Both the position numbers and the translations under genes were made by a program. Of a DNA stretch of 64,000 bases, positions 42,851-51,614 are shown piece after piece. The stretch comes from Microbacterium sp. RURRCA19A (GTDB lineage: Bacteria > Actinomycetota > Actinomycetes > Actinomycetales > Microbacteriaceae). Below the pieces are notes generated by a model. It was not told the DNA's origin and made no database searches. It worked only from the letters and a program-made list of their open reading frames with translations. The stretch is from positions 62,001 through 126,000 of the forward strand of contig NZ_FTNQ01000004.1 of the NCBI RefSeq assembly GCF_900156455.1, read 5' to 3'. Numbering within the stretch: position 1 is the first letter of the stretch; each line of letters opens with the position of its first letter.

Positions 42851-44563
42851 CGCGCGGCGACCGAGACGCGCGCCGGGATGTTCGGTGGACACGACAGAAC
42901 CCGCCCGCCCGGCCTCGTCCGCGACGAGGAAGAGCGCCTCGAGCACCGCCTCTCCGCCCCGGCCGGTCAGGCGCGCGCCCAGCCGGTCGGCGCGCGAGCC
43001 CGGCCTCAGCCGCGCCCCCGCGACGGGCGCACCGGGCGAGGTCACCCGGACGCGCAGACGGGGGCCGGCGGCCGTCGCCGCCAGACGTATCTCAACGCGC
43101 GCCGCTCTCACGCGCGCGTGCTTGGCGGCGTTGAGCAGCCCCTCGGCGACGACGTCGATCACGTCGCCGGCGAGGGCCGGGTCCGCGCGCAGCGCGTCGG
43201 CCGCCTCGTCGGCGACATCGCCGTCGACCGGCATCGCCGTCCCCCACGTCTGCAGCAGGGGAGCGAGCGAGGACGACCGTTCGGCCGGGGAATCGAACAC
43301 GCCCCGCACGGCCGTCGCCAGAGGGGGGAGCCCGGCCCGGAACCCAGCCACGTCGGCGGGAGAGGCATTCGGATGCTGCAGCGCGAAATGCACCGCCGCG
43401 CCCTGCGCGTCGGAATGGACGAGGTCGGCGGCGCGGTGCAGACCCGCCCGGACCCGGCGTGTGCCCAGCTCGTCGGCGCGACCCCGGTCCGCGATCGCAC
43501 TCGACAACCGTCGACGTTCCACCCGGAGTCGGTGCAGGCCGCTGCGCCCCCGCGCGAGGGCGAGGGCGAGGGCCGGATAGGTCAGCGCGGGCACGGCCGC
43601 GAGCGGCAGCGGGACCCCCTGCGACGTCGCGATGGCCGTGAGCGCCAGCCCGACCAGCACGGTCGACGCGACGAAGACCAGGGCCCGTGCCCGCGGGCGA
43701 CGAAGGAGAGGAGGTACGCGCGGGAGCAGGTCGGCCGCCGACCCGCAGACGAGAGCGCCCACCAGCCCCAGCAGGAGATCGACCGGCGCGACGGCGCGCA
43801 GGGCATAGGGGAGGACGGCGAGCCCGTAGAGCGTCGCGGCCAGGCCGACGGGCGGCAGGCGCAGCGCGAGCGGCGTGCGGGGGAGCCCGGGGACCTCGAC
43901 GCCGCCGCCGGTCACCGCCGCCCCGGGTGTCGCGGCGGCACGCGCGGACAGGTCGCGGGCGTGGTCGCGAAGATCGGATGCCAGGGCGCGGACGTCGGCG
44001 ACCGTTTCGAGGCGCGCCGCCTCCAGCGCGTCGGCGACCGCCGCGACCGCGGCCCGGGCATCGGCGGTATAGGCGCGCACGCGCGCGGCGCCGTCGTCCC
44101 ACTGGGCGAGCACCTGGGCGAGCAGGGCGTTGGTCTCGCGCGTCGACCGGACGATGTCGACGAGGACGGCGGTGCCCACCAGCGCGATCGTCCACACGAG
44201 GAGGTTGGTGGCGGCGCGCAGCGCACCGTCGCCCGGGGGGAGGACGGCCAGCCCGGCGGCACGCGAGACCGCGTCGAGCAGGAAGGGGCGGGCGACCGCG
44301 GTGGCGGCGAGGGCGAAGACGACCAGCGCCGCCCGCGCGCGAGGGCGTCGGAGGGTGCGCTCCGCCACGGCGACACCGACCCACACGACGGCGCACACCG
44401 TCGCCGTCACCACGGCGACGAAGGCGCGCTCTGCGTCCGACAGCCCCGCGGGCAGCGGGGCCAGGACCGTCAGTGACACCGCGGCGATCGCGACGAACGT
44501 CCAGCGCGTGACGAAACGACCGCCGGAGAGCGCGCGGTTCCCCGCGCGCAGCAGCGTCCTCAC
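42848..44563 (-). CDS. Membrane sensor-kinase-like protein (atypical)
   Basis: 571 residues from a GTG that overlaps the response-regulator stop (GTGA). The N-terminal half is membrane-rich. A segment LHRAADLVHSDAQGAAVHFAL sits where HisKA_3 phosphoacceptor helices lie, and GLLNAAKHARVRAARVEIRL looks like the N-box of a HATPase domain. A clean HD/E phosphoacceptor motif and G-boxes are not evident. It is probably the partner of the NarL-type regulator; kinase activity is uncertain. Confidence 0.7.
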   Translation of the reverse strand: MRTLLRAGNRALSGGRFVTRWTFVAIAAVSLTVLAPLPAGLSDAERAFVAVVTATVCAVVWVGVAVAERTLRRPRARAALVVFALAATAVARPFLLDAVSRAAGLAVLPPGDGALRAATNLLVWTIALVGTAVLVDIVRSTRETNALLAQVLAQWDDGAARVRAYTADARAAVAAVADALEAARLETVADVRALASDLRDHARDLSARAAATPGAAVTGGGVEVPGLPRTPLALRLPPVGLAATLYGLAVLPYALRAVAPVDLLLGLVGALVCGSAADLLPRVPPLLRRPRARALVFVASTVLVGLALTAIATSQGVPLPLAAVPALTYPALALALARGRSGLHRLRVERRRLSSAIADRGRADELGTRRVRAGLHRAADLVHSDAQGAAVHFALQHPNASPADVAGFRAGLPPLATAVRGVFDSPAERSSSLAPLLQTWGTAMPVDGDVADEAADALRADPALAGDVIDVVAEGLLNAAKHARVRAARVEIRLAATAAGPRLRVRVTSPGAPVAGARLRPGSRADRLGARLTGRGGEAVLEALFLVADEAGRAGSVVSTEHPGARLGRRA

Positions 44564-45198
44564 GCGACGGGGCCGAACTCGGCGAGATAGAGCGCGCTCG
44601 CCCGCACGCGCGGGTTCGTCCCCACCGCGCCGAGGTCGAGTCGGGCGAAGATGCGGCTCACCGCGCGCTCGACCGCGCGCGTCGTCGTGCCCCGCTCGCG
44701 CGCGATCTGCTCGTTCGACCACCCGCGCGCGACGAGGGCGAGCACCTCGATCTGCCGACGCGTGAGCCCGGCCAGTGGCGAGGTGCGCTGCGGTGCCGGG
44801 GGAGCGGGTGGTGTCGTCGTGCGCAGCGCCGCCTCGATGGCATCCACCACGACATCGGCGGAGCTCACGTCGAGTTTGGACACGAACACGGCGCCCGCCG
44901 GGCCGGGGCTCCCGGAGCCGGCGACCGCTCCCGGGAAGCTGCTGAGGAAGACGACCGCGAGGTGCGGGGCGAGACCGGTGAGGATCGTGGCCAGTTCGAC
45001 GCCCGAGGGGCGCGAACCGAGATCGATGTCGGTCAGCAGCACATCGGGATCGGTCCCGGCGAAGAGGGTCGTCGCTTCGGCGGCGTCGGCGGCGCCGGTG
45101 ACCTCGAAGCCGCGGTGCGCGAGCATGTCGCACAGCAGGACGCGCATCGCCGGTTGATCTTCCACGACGAGCACGCGACGTACCCACGTGGTCTCCAC
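44560..45198 (-). CDS. NarL/LuxR-type response regulator
   Basis: 212 residues from GTG. Receiver with VLVVEDQPAMR acidic pocket, phosphoacceptor Asp in LLTDIDLG and Lys in FVSKLD. LuxR-type HTH: LTRRQIEVLALVARGWSNEQIARERGTTTRAVERAVSRIFARLDLG. Coupled to the downstream sensor-like gene. Confidence 0.92.
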   Translation of the reverse strand: METTWVRRVLVVEDQPAMRVLLCDMLAHRGFEVTGAADAAEATTLFAGTDPDVLLTDIDLGSRPSGVELATILTGLAPHLAVVFLSSFPGAVAGSGSPGPAGAVFVSKLDVSSADVVVDAIEAALRTTTPPAPPAPQRTSPLAGLTRRQIEVLALVARGWSNEQIARERGTTTRAVERAVSRIFARLDLGAVGTNPRVRASALYLAEFGPVA

Positions 45199-45204
45199 GC
45201 ACTC

Positions 45205-45210
45205 ACACTA
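45205..45210 (-). promoter_or_regulatory. -10 box of the response-regulator gene, leaderless
   Basis: TAGTGT on the minus strand, 6 nt from the GTG. It shares a 61-bp divergent spacer with the next gene. Confidence 0.5.
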
Positions 45211-45247
45211 TCCACGTCAAGCCCCCCGCGATGTCGGGGGCCGGGCG

Positions 45248-45253
45248 TACCGT
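45248..45253 (+). promoter_or_regulatory. -10 box of the SDR/DUF2867 gene, leaderless
   Basis: TACCGT, 6 nt before the ATG, no ribosome binding site. Confidence 0.5.
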
Positions 45254-45259
45254 TTCGGC

Positions 45260-46882
45260 ATGAGCGAGCTGTCCGCCCCCACCGGCCGTGAACCCGTGCT
45301 CGTCGCCCAGCCTCGTCCCGACGGCTCGGCGCCGCGTGCCCTGGTCCTCGGCGCCACCGGCTACCTCGGCGGGCGTCTCGTGCCGCGGCTGCTCGCGGCC
45401 GGCTACCGGGTGCGGGTGCTCGCCCGTGATGCCCGGCGCGTCGGGGCGTTCCCCTGGGGTCGCGACGTCGAGACGATCGAGGGCGACGCGACCGACGCGG
45501 CGGCGGTGGCGCGCGCCGTCGAGGCCGTCGACGTCCTCTATTACCTCATCCATTCGATGGGCGGCGGCCGCGACTTCGAGAGCACCGATCGCCGCGCGGC
45601 CCGCACGGTCGCCGACGCCGCCGCAGCGGCCGCCGTGTCGCGGATCGTCTACCTCGGCGGTCTCCACCCCGACGACGCCACGCTGTCGGCGCACCTGCGA
45701 TCGCGTGTCGAGGTGGGTGAGATCCTGCTCGCCAGCGGTGTGCCGACGCTGGTGCTGCAGGCCGGCGTCGTGATCGGCTCGGGCTCGGCGTCGTTCGAGA
45801 TGGTGCGGCACCTGACCGATGTGCTGCCGTACATGCCGGCACCCAAGTGGGTGCGCAACCGCATCCAGCCGATCGCCGTGCGCGACGTGCTGCACTACCT
45901 GCTCGGGGCCGCGCGCGTCGCCCCGAACGTCAACCGCGCGGTCGACATCGGCGGTCCTGATGTGCTGCGGTACGGGCAGATGATGAACGGCTACGCCCTC
46001 GAGGCGGGGCTCCACCAGCGCGCGATCGCGTCGTTGCCGGTGCTGACGCCCCGGCTCGCCTCGCACTGGGTGAACCTCGTCACCCCGATCCCCAAGTCGA
46101 TCGCCCGGCCGCTCGTGGAGTCGCTGCAGAACGACTGCGTCGTGAAAGACCGGGCGATCGACGATCTCGTGCCGCGCCCCGAGGGTGGGCTGATGCCCTA
46201 TCGCGAGGCCGTGCGGCGCGCGCTCGGCCGGGTCAACGACGACGCCATCGAGACGAGCTGGCAGGATGCCGAGGTCTCCGGCGCCCCGAGCGACCCGCTG
46301 CCGAGCGACCCCGACTGGGCCGGCCGCCTGGTCTACACCGACGAGCGCACGATGCGCACCAGCGCCAGCCCCGCGCAGCTGTGGTCGGTCATCGAGGGCA
46401 TCGGCGGCGAGAACGGGTGGTACTCCTCGCCGTTGCTGTGGGCGATCCGCGGGTGGATGGATCGCCTCGTCGGCGGCGTGGGCCTCGCCCGCGGACGCCG
46501 GAGCCGCAGCGTCGTGACCGTCGGCGATGCGCTGGACTTCTGGCGCGTCGAGGCGATCGAGCCGGGGCATCTCCTGCGGCTGCGCGCCGAGATGAAGGTG
46601 CCCGGCGGCGCGTGGCTCGAGCTGCGGGCGAGTGCCGACGGCGACGGCGCCCGGTTCGACCAGCGAGCGCTGTTCTTCCCGACCGGCCTCGCGGGGCGCC
46701 TGTACTGGCTGTCAGTGCTGCCCTTCCACGGTCTGATCTTCAGCGGCATGGCCCGGCGCATCACCGCCGCCGCCGAACACGTGCAGCGCGACGACCTGGA
46801 GCCGAAAGCGAAGGCCGGGCGCATCGCTCCCGAGGTGCCCGAGGTCGAGACGATCCCCTCCGCGGCCGACACGCGCGCCTAG
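45260..46882 (+). CDS. SDR-type NAD(P)-binding protein with C-terminal DUF2867
   Basis: 540 residues. Rossmann domain with VLGATGYLGGRLVPRLL, then an extended-SDR-like region (YYLIHSMGGGRDF, RIVYLGGLHPDDATLS). The C-terminal part from about 360 (ENGWYSSPLLWAIRGWMDRLVGG, RFDQRALFFPTGLAGRLYW) matches DUF2867 fused to NAD(P)H-binding proteins. No known reaction. Start at ATG 45260. Confidence 0.85.
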   Translation: MSELSAPTGREPVLVAQPRPDGSAPRALVLGATGYLGGRLVPRLLAAGYRVRVLARDARRVGAFPWGRDVETIEGDATDAAAVARAVEAVDVLYYLIHSMGGGRDFESTDRRAARTVADAAAAAAVSRIVYLGGLHPDDATLSAHLRSRVEVGEILLASGVPTLVLQAGVVIGSGSASFEMVRHLTDVLPYMPAPKWVRNRIQPIAVRDVLHYLLGAARVAPNVNRAVDIGGPDVLRYGQMMNGYALEAGLHQRAIASLPVLTPRLASHWVNLVTPIPKSIARPLVESLQNDCVVKDRAIDDLVPRPEGGLMPYREAVRRALGRVNDDAIETSWQDAEVSGAPSDPLPSDPDWAGRLVYTDERTMRTSASPAQLWSVIEGIGGENGWYSSPLLWAIRGWMDRLVGGVGLARGRRSRSVVTVGDALDFWRVEAIEPGHLLRLRAEMKVPGGAWLELRASADGDGARFDQRALFFPTGLAGRLYWLSVLPFHGLIFSGMARRITAAAEHVQRDDLEPKAKAGRIAPEVPEVETIPSAADTRA

Positions 46883-46885
46883 GCT
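46880..46885 (+). promoter_or_regulatory. -10 box of mogA, leaderless
   Basis: TAGGCT, 6 nt before GTG; its TAG is the stop codon of the SDR gene. Confidence 0.5.
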
Positions 46886-46891
46886 GGGACG

Positions 46892-47371
46892 GTGCCGTAC
46901 ACCGCCCGCGTGATCACCGTGTCCGACCGCTCCGCCGCCGGTCTCCGCGAGGATCGCGGCGGTCCGCTCGCGGTATCGCTGCTGCGCGAGGCCGGCTTCG
47001 ACTGTGCCGAGGCGGCCGTCGTGCCGGACGGGGCCGACAGCGTCGAGACCGCTCTGCGCGCCGCCCTCGCCGCCGGAGCCGGACTCGTCGTCACCACCGG
47101 TGGCACGGGGATCGCGCCCACCGATCGCACCCCCGAGGGCACCGCTCGCGTGATCGACCGTGAGCTTCCCGGCGTCGCCGAGGAGCTGCGTCGCCGCGGG
47201 CTCGCCGACACCCCGCTCGCGGTGATCTCCCGCGGCCTCGCCGGAATCGCCGACCCCGCGACCCTCGTCGTCAACCTCCCCGGATCCACGCGGGCCGTGG
47301 CATCCGGGATCGCCGTCCTCGCGGAGCTCGCTCCGCACGTCCTCGACCAGCTCGCCGGAGGAGACCACTGA
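46892..47371 (+). CDS. mogA: Molybdopterin adenylyltransferase-like protein (MogA/MoaB family)
   Basis: 159 residues from GTG. MPT-binding fold with ITVSDRSAAGLREDRGG, LVVTTGGTGIAPTDRTPE and LVVNLPGST. It adenylylates molybdopterin before metal insertion by MoeA. ATG/A overlap with moaE. Confidence 0.9.
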   Translation: MPYTARVITVSDRSAAGLREDRGGPLAVSLLREAGFDCAEAAVVPDGADSVETALRAALAAGAGLVVTTGGTGIAPTDRTPEGTARVIDRELPGVAEELRRRGLADTPLAVISRGLAGIADPATLVVNLPGSTRAVASGIAVLAELAPHVLDQLAGGDH

Positions 47372-47799
47372 TGAGTGCCGTCCGCATCGCCCGCCTGTCC
47401 GAGGAGCCGCTCGACCTCGACGCTCATCTGCGTGCCGTCGAGGATGACGCCTCGGGCGCCGTCACGACCTTCGTCGGGCGCGTGCGCGACACCGACCCGG
47501 ATGCCACGGATGCCGTCGTCGCGCTGGAGTACAGCGCTCACCCCGACGCGCCCGCCGCACTCCACCGCATCGCCGAGCGGGCCGCCGCGGGCACCGACGC
47601 CATCGTCGCGGTGAGTCACCGCGTGGGGCGGCTGGAGGTCGGGGAGGCCGCCGTGATCATCGCCGTCGCCTCGGGCCACCGCGCGGCGGCGTTCGAGGTG
47701 TGCCGCACGGTGATCGAGACGATCAAGACCGACCTGCCCGTGTGGAAGCGTCAGGTCGAGGCCGACGGCACGACCGCGTGGAAGGGCCTCGGGGGCTGA
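47371..47799 (+). CDS. moaE: Molybdopterin synthase catalytic subunit MoaE
   Basis: 142 residues. Family motifs GAVTTFVGRVRDTD, VALEYSAHPDA, SHRVGRLEVGEAAVIIAVAS and the catalytic-lysine region IKTDLPVWKRQ. It works with MoaD, encoded convergently 4 bp downstream, to add sulfur to precursor Z. Confidence 0.94.
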   Translation: MSAVRIARLSEEPLDLDAHLRAVEDDASGAVTTFVGRVRDTDPDATDAVVALEYSAHPDAPAALHRIAERAAAGTDAIVAVSHRVGRLEVGEAAVIIAVASGHRAAAFEVCRTVIETIKTDLPVWKRQVEADGTTAWKGLGG

Positions 47800-47808
47800 C
47801 GCTCAGCC
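47794..47808. terminator. Short bidirectional terminator between moaE and moaD
   Basis: GGCTGA-CGC-TCAGCC hairpin spanning both convergent stop codons. Confidence 0.5.
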
Positions 47809-48039
47809 GCCCGCGAACGGCGGCAGCACGTCGACGTGCGCCACGCCCGCGAGGGGCGCGTCGTCGTCGCGGCGCTCGCCGTCGACGAGCACGGCGCAGC
47901 GGTCCAGGATGCCGACGAGCGCGGGGTGGTCCGTGAGCACGGCGGCGCGCAGCGCGAGGAGGGTCGACTCGGCGCGGTCCTCGGCATCCGTCCCCGCGGC
48001 CTCGGCGGCGGCGGCGAAGTAGCGGACCCGCACACTCAC
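47803..48039 (-). CDS. moaD: Molybdopterin synthase sulfur carrier subunit MoaD
   Basis: 78 residues, ubiquitin-like: VRVRYFAAAAEAAG at the start, VDVLPPFAGG at the end with the Gly-Gly needed for thiocarboxylation by the MoeB-type enzyme. Start overlaps the moaC stop (ATGA). Confidence 0.93.
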   Translation of the reverse strand: MSVRVRYFAAAAEAAGTDAEDRAESTLLALRAAVLTDHPALVGILDRCAVLVDGERRDDDAPLAGVAHVDVLPPFAGG

Positions 48040-48515
48040 GCGGGCTCCCCGGGGCGGTGCCAGTCGCCGGACTTGCCGCCCGTCTTGGACACGATCCGCA
48101 CGTTCTCGATGCTGGTGCCCTTGTCCAGGCCCTTCACCATGTCGACGATCGCGAGGGCGGCGACCGAGACGCTCGTGAGCGCCTCCATCTCGACGCCGGT
48201 GCGGTCGGCGGTGCCGACGGTGGCCTCGATCTCGACGCCGTCGTCGACGATCTCGAGGTCGACGGAGGCGCGGTGCACCCCGATCACGTGCGCGAGGGGG
48301 AGGAGCGTCGGCGTCGACTTGGCGGCCTGGATGCCGGAGATCCGCGCCACGGCCAGCACGTCGCCCTTCGGCGCGGTGCCGCCGCGGAGCGCGGCGACGA
48401 CCTCGGGGCTGCAGCGCACGAAACCGCGCGCCGTCGCGGTGCGGACGGTGGGCTGCTTGAGAGTGACGTCGACCATGCGGGCATGGCCCGCGGCATCCAG
48501 GTGGGTGAAGGTCAT
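48036..48515 (-). CDS. moaC: Cyclic pyranopterin monophosphate synthase MoaC
   Basis: 159 residues from MTFTHLDAAGHARMVDV. Typical MoaC motifs KGDVLAVARISGIQAAKSTPTLLPLAH, TGVEMEALTSVSVAALAIVDMVKGLDKG and IVSKTGGKSGDW. It converts the MoaA product to cPMP. Coupled at both ends by 4-bp overlaps. Confidence 0.95.
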   Translation of the reverse strand: MTFTHLDAAGHARMVDVTLKQPTVRTATARGFVRCSPEVVAALRGGTAPKGDVLAVARISGIQAAKSTPTLLPLAHVIGVHRASVDLEIVDDGVEIEATVGTADRTGVEMEALTSVSVAALAIVDMVKGLDKGTSIENVRIVSKTGGKSGDWHRPGEPA

Positions 48516-49735
48516 GGAATCAGCATGACATCGACGGGGTCGCCGACGGCGACGGCGGACACCTCGGCGGGGACGATCGCGAACGCCTCGGCGCGCGCCA
48601 GCGACGCCGCGAGGTGCGAGCCGGACCCGCCCGCGGTGGCCGGGCGCACCGTTCCGGCGACGAGATCGACGGCCACCGGGAGGTACTGGCGGCGGCCGGG
48701 CGGCGTGCGCCACGACTCGGATGCCGTGAGCCGGGCGTGGCGGCGATCGATCGCCGTGCGGCCCTGCAGGGCGAGGAGTGCCGGGCGCACGAACACCTCG
48801 AATGAGACGGCGACGCTGACCGGGTTGCCGGGGAGGCCGAACACGAGCCGCCCGTCGTCGAGGACGCCGAACGCCTGCGGCTTGCCGGGCTGCATCGCGA
48901 CCTTGTCGAACGCGATGCGGTCGGACAGCGCCTGGCGCACAGGCTCGTAAGCGCCCGCGCTCACGCCTCCCGTGAACACGACGACGTCGGCCTCCGCCGC
49001 GCGCGCCAAGGCCCCGTCGACGGTGCCGGCTTCGTCGGTGACGTGCGCGACGAGCACGACCTCGGCGTCCGCGTCGGCGACGAGCGCGGCGAGCAGCGTG
49101 GCGTTCGAGTCGGGCGTCTGTCCGCGGCCCGGTGCCGTCCCGGGAGCCACGAGCTCGCTCCCCGTGGACACGACCGCCACCCGCGGACGGCGGCGTACCT
49201 CGAGACGATCGACGCCGGCCGCCGCGGCGGCGGCGAGGGCGTACGACCCGAGCCGTTCGCCCACCGTGAGCACGGCGTCGCCGGTGCGGACGTCACCGCC
49301 GCGACGGCGGATGAACGCGCCCGCGGTGGCGGGGGCGTGGAGCACCTCGACGGTGCCGAGGGAGTCGGCGAGGCCGCCGGCGGTGTCCTCGAACGGGACG
49401 ATGGCGTCGGCGCCCGTCGGCACGGGGGCGCCCGTCATGATCCGCACCGCCTCGCCCGGCCCGAACGCGGGGTCGTCGGCCGACCCGGCCGGCAGATCGG
49501 CGACGACGCGCAGCGGCACCGGGCTCTCGGCATCCGCCCCCTCGACATCGGCGAAGCGGACGGCGAACCCGTCCATCGAGGAGTTGTCGTCGCCGGGGAG
49601 GTCGTGCCGGGCTCGGACGTCGGCCGCGAGCGTCCGTTCCGCCGCCTCGTCCAGCCGGACCGTCTCGACGGGCAGGGCGTTCACGGCGGCGAGGATGCGG
49701 GCGCGGTGCTCTTCGACGGTCAGCAGCTCAGACAC
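48512..49735 (-). CDS. moeA: Molybdopterin molybdenumtransferase MoeA
   Basis: 407 residues. DLPGDDNSSMDGFAVR, VRIMTGAPVPTGADAIVPFE, VAVVSTGSELV, FTGGVSAGAYEPV and LPGNPVSVAVSFEVFVRP are the MoeA domains in order. It inserts molybdate into adenylylated molybdopterin. Overlaps moeB by 8 bp and moaC by 4 bp. Confidence 0.95.
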   Translation of the reverse strand: MSELLTVEEHRARILAAVNALPVETVRLDEAAERTLAADVRARHDLPGDDNSSMDGFAVRFADVEGADAESPVPLRVVADLPAGSADDPAFGPGEAVRIMTGAPVPTGADAIVPFEDTAGGLADSLGTVEVLHAPATAGAFIRRRGGDVRTGDAVLTVGERLGSYALAAAAAAGVDRLEVRRRPRVAVVSTGSELVAPGTAPGRGQTPDSNATLLAALVADADAEVVLVAHVTDEAGTVDGALARAAEADVVVFTGGVSAGAYEPVRQALSDRIAFDKVAMQPGKPQAFGVLDDGRLVFGLPGNPVSVAVSFEVFVRPALLALQGRTAIDRRHARLTASESWRTPPGRRQYLPVAVDLVAGTVRPATAGGSGSHLAASLARAEAFAIVPAEVSAVAVGDPVDVMLIP

Positions 49736-50501
49736 GCGGGGTCCTTCCGGCGAGGGGGATGACGTCCTGGCGGGCGCGCAGTGCGTCGATCACGACGAGA
49801 CGCCCGAGCAGAGGCTCGCCGGCGCCGGTGATGAGTTTGATCGCCTCGGTCGCGAGCAGGCCCCCGACCTGCACGCACAGCGACCCCAGCACGCCGACCT
49901 GCGCGCACGTCGGCGGTTCGCCGACGGATTCGGGCGGGAAGACGTCGCCGAGGGTCACGGGGGCGTGGCCCGCGGGCGGCCGCGACCAGAACACCGTGGC
50001 CTGCGCCGACCACTCCTGCACGGCGCCCCACACCAGCGGCACCCCGAGATCGTCGGTCGCGGATGCCACGGCGCTGCGGGTGTCGAACGTGTCGCTGCCG
50101 TCGATCACGACGTGCGCGTCGCCGAGGAGGTCGCGGGCGTTGTCCGGGGTGAGGCGCGTGGTCTCCTGCCGCACGCGCGTGAGCGGGGAGAGATCCCGGA
50201 TCGCGCGCGCCGCGGACGCCGTCTTCGGTGCGCCGATGTCGTCCACACGGTGCATCAGCTGCCGCTGCAGGTTCGTGCGCTCCACGACGTCGTCGTCGAT
50301 CACGATCAGTTCGCCGACGCCCGCGGCGGCCAGGGCCAGCAGCACGGGGGAGCCGAGGCCCCCCGCGCCGACCACGGCGATGCGGGCGGCCGCGAGTCGC
50401 CGCTGTCCCTCTTCGCCGATCCCGGCGAGGACGGCGTGACGGGCCGTGCGGATGAGTTCCTCGGGGGCGAGGGCGGCCACCGGGTCGACGAGCGGCCTCA
50501 T
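49728..50501 (-). CDS. moeB: ThiF/MoeB-family adenylyltransferase
   Basis: 257 residues from MRPLVDPVAA. ATP loop VVGAGGLGSPVLLALAAAGVG, RTNLQRQ and VVIDGSDTFDTR. It adenylates the MoaD C-terminus, judged by position in the moa cluster. A CxxC zinc pair is not evident (only PPTCAQVG and SLC), which is allowed in this family. Start overlaps the moaA stop by 4 bp. Confidence 0.88.
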   Translation of the reverse strand: MRPLVDPVAALAPEELIRTARHAVLAGIGEEGQRRLAAARIAVVGAGGLGSPVLLALAAAGVGELIVIDDDVVERTNLQRQLMHRVDDIGAPKTASAARAIRDLSPLTRVRQETTRLTPDNARDLLGDAHVVIDGSDTFDTRSAVASATDDLGVPLVWGAVQEWSAQATVFWSRPPAGHAPVTLGDVFPPESVGEPPTCAQVGVLGSLCVQVGGLLATEAIKLITGAGEPLLGRLVVIDALRARQDVIPLAGRTPRV

Positions 50502-51553
50502 CCGCCGATCGCGCTCATCGTGCGCTCGGGCTGGATGAAGTCGGCACGCGCCAGGCCGACGCGGTCCGAGCCGTGGGCGCGGGGCTTGCGCCACATGGCA
50601 TCCCGCCAGATCTGCGCCAGGCCTTCGTCGCTCGCGCCGTCGCGCAGCGCCGTGAGCAGGTCGGTCTCCTCATGCGAGAACAGGCACGACCGGATGCGGC
50701 CGTCGGCGGTGACGCGCGTGCGCGTGCAGGCAGCGCAGAAGGGCTCGGTGACCGAGGAGATGATGCCGACGTGACCGGCCAGGGTGTCGTCGCCGCGGCG
50801 ACGCACCTCCCAGCGTTCGGCGGGCGCCGCCCCGCGACCGCGGGGATCGGGCGCGAGGTCGAAGACCTCCTCGAGCGCGGCGCGGATCTCGCGCGCCGGC
50901 ACGACCTGCGTCTCGGTCCAGGAGCGGTCGCCGTCGAGCGGCATGTCCTCGATGAACCGCATCTCGTAGCCATGGGTGACGGCCCAATCCACGAGCGGCG
51001 CCATCTCGGTGTCGTTGATGCCGCGCAGCAGCACCGCGTTGATCTTGATGGGACCGAGGCCCGCGGCCCGGGCGGCGTCGAGCCCGGCCAGGACCTTGTC
51101 GAGGTGGGGGCGGCGGGTGAGTTCGGCGAACGTCTCGGGGTGCAGGGTGTCGAGCGAGACGTTCAGACGCGTGAGTCCCGCGTCCTTCAGGGCCTGGGCG
51201 CGGCGATCAAGTCCCACCGCGTTGGTGGTCATCGCGATCGGCAGGTCGGGGTGGTCGGCGCGGATCCGCGCGATGACGTCCTCGAGGTCCTTGCGCACGA
51301 GCGGTTCGCCGCCCGTCAGGCGCAGCTCCTCGGCGCCGAGCGCGCGGACGGCGACGCGCACGATCCGCGCGATCTCCTCGCCGGTCATGAGCTGCTGCTG
51401 CGGCATCCACGGCAGGCCCTCCGCGGGCATGCAGTAGGTGCAGCGCAGGTTGCACTTGTCGATCACCGACACGCGCAGGTCGCGGGCCACGCGGCCGAAC
51501 CGATCGAGCAACCCGCCCTCGCGGGGCGCCCCGGTCTCGCGCACGGCATCCAT
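50498..51553 (-). CDS. moaA: GTP 3',8-cyclase MoaA
   Basis: 351 residues. Radical-SAM cluster CNLRCTYC, RLTGGEPLVRKDLEDVI, the second cluster PFCAACTRTRVTADGRIRSCLF and the C-terminal GG. First step of cofactor synthesis. First gene of a five-gene overlapping operon (moaA-moeB-moeA-moaC-moaD). Confidence 0.96.
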   Translation of the reverse strand: MDAVRETGAPREGGLLDRFGRVARDLRVSVIDKCNLRCTYCMPAEGLPWMPQQQLMTGEEIARIVRVAVRALGAEELRLTGGEPLVRKDLEDVIARIRADHPDLPIAMTTNAVGLDRRAQALKDAGLTRLNVSLDTLHPETFAELTRRPHLDKVLAGLDAARAAGLGPIKINAVLLRGINDTEMAPLVDWAVTHGYEMRFIEDMPLDGDRSWTETQVVPAREIRAALEEVFDLAPDPRGRGAAPAERWEVRRRGDDTLAGHVGIISSVTEPFCAACTRTRVTADGRIRSCLFSHEETDLLTALRDGASDEGLAQIWRDAMWRKPRAHGSDRVGLARADFIQPERTMSAIGG

Positions 51554-51559
51554 GGGTCG

Positions 51560-51565
51560 AGCCTA
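51560..51565 (-). promoter_or_regulatory. -10 box of the moaA operon, leaderless
   Basis: TAGGCT on the minus strand, 6-nt gap to the ATG of moaA, in the 61-bp spacer shared with the HTH-TOBE gene. Confidence 0.5.
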
Positions 51566-51602
51566 GGCGAGCGGGGAGTGGGGTGGGCCGCCGCCGGGGC
51601 GC

Positions 51603-51608
51603 TAGCGT
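51603..51608 (+). promoter_or_regulatory. -10 box of the HTH-TOBE gene, leaderless
   Basis: TAGCGT, 6-nt gap to the ATG. Confidence 0.5.
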
Positions 51609-51614
51609 CGAGCC

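Noticed and set aside
44564..45202. N-terminal extension of the sensor-kinase frame
   Set aside because: It runs antisense-free but out of frame through the response-regulator gene; a GTGA-overlap start is available at 44563.
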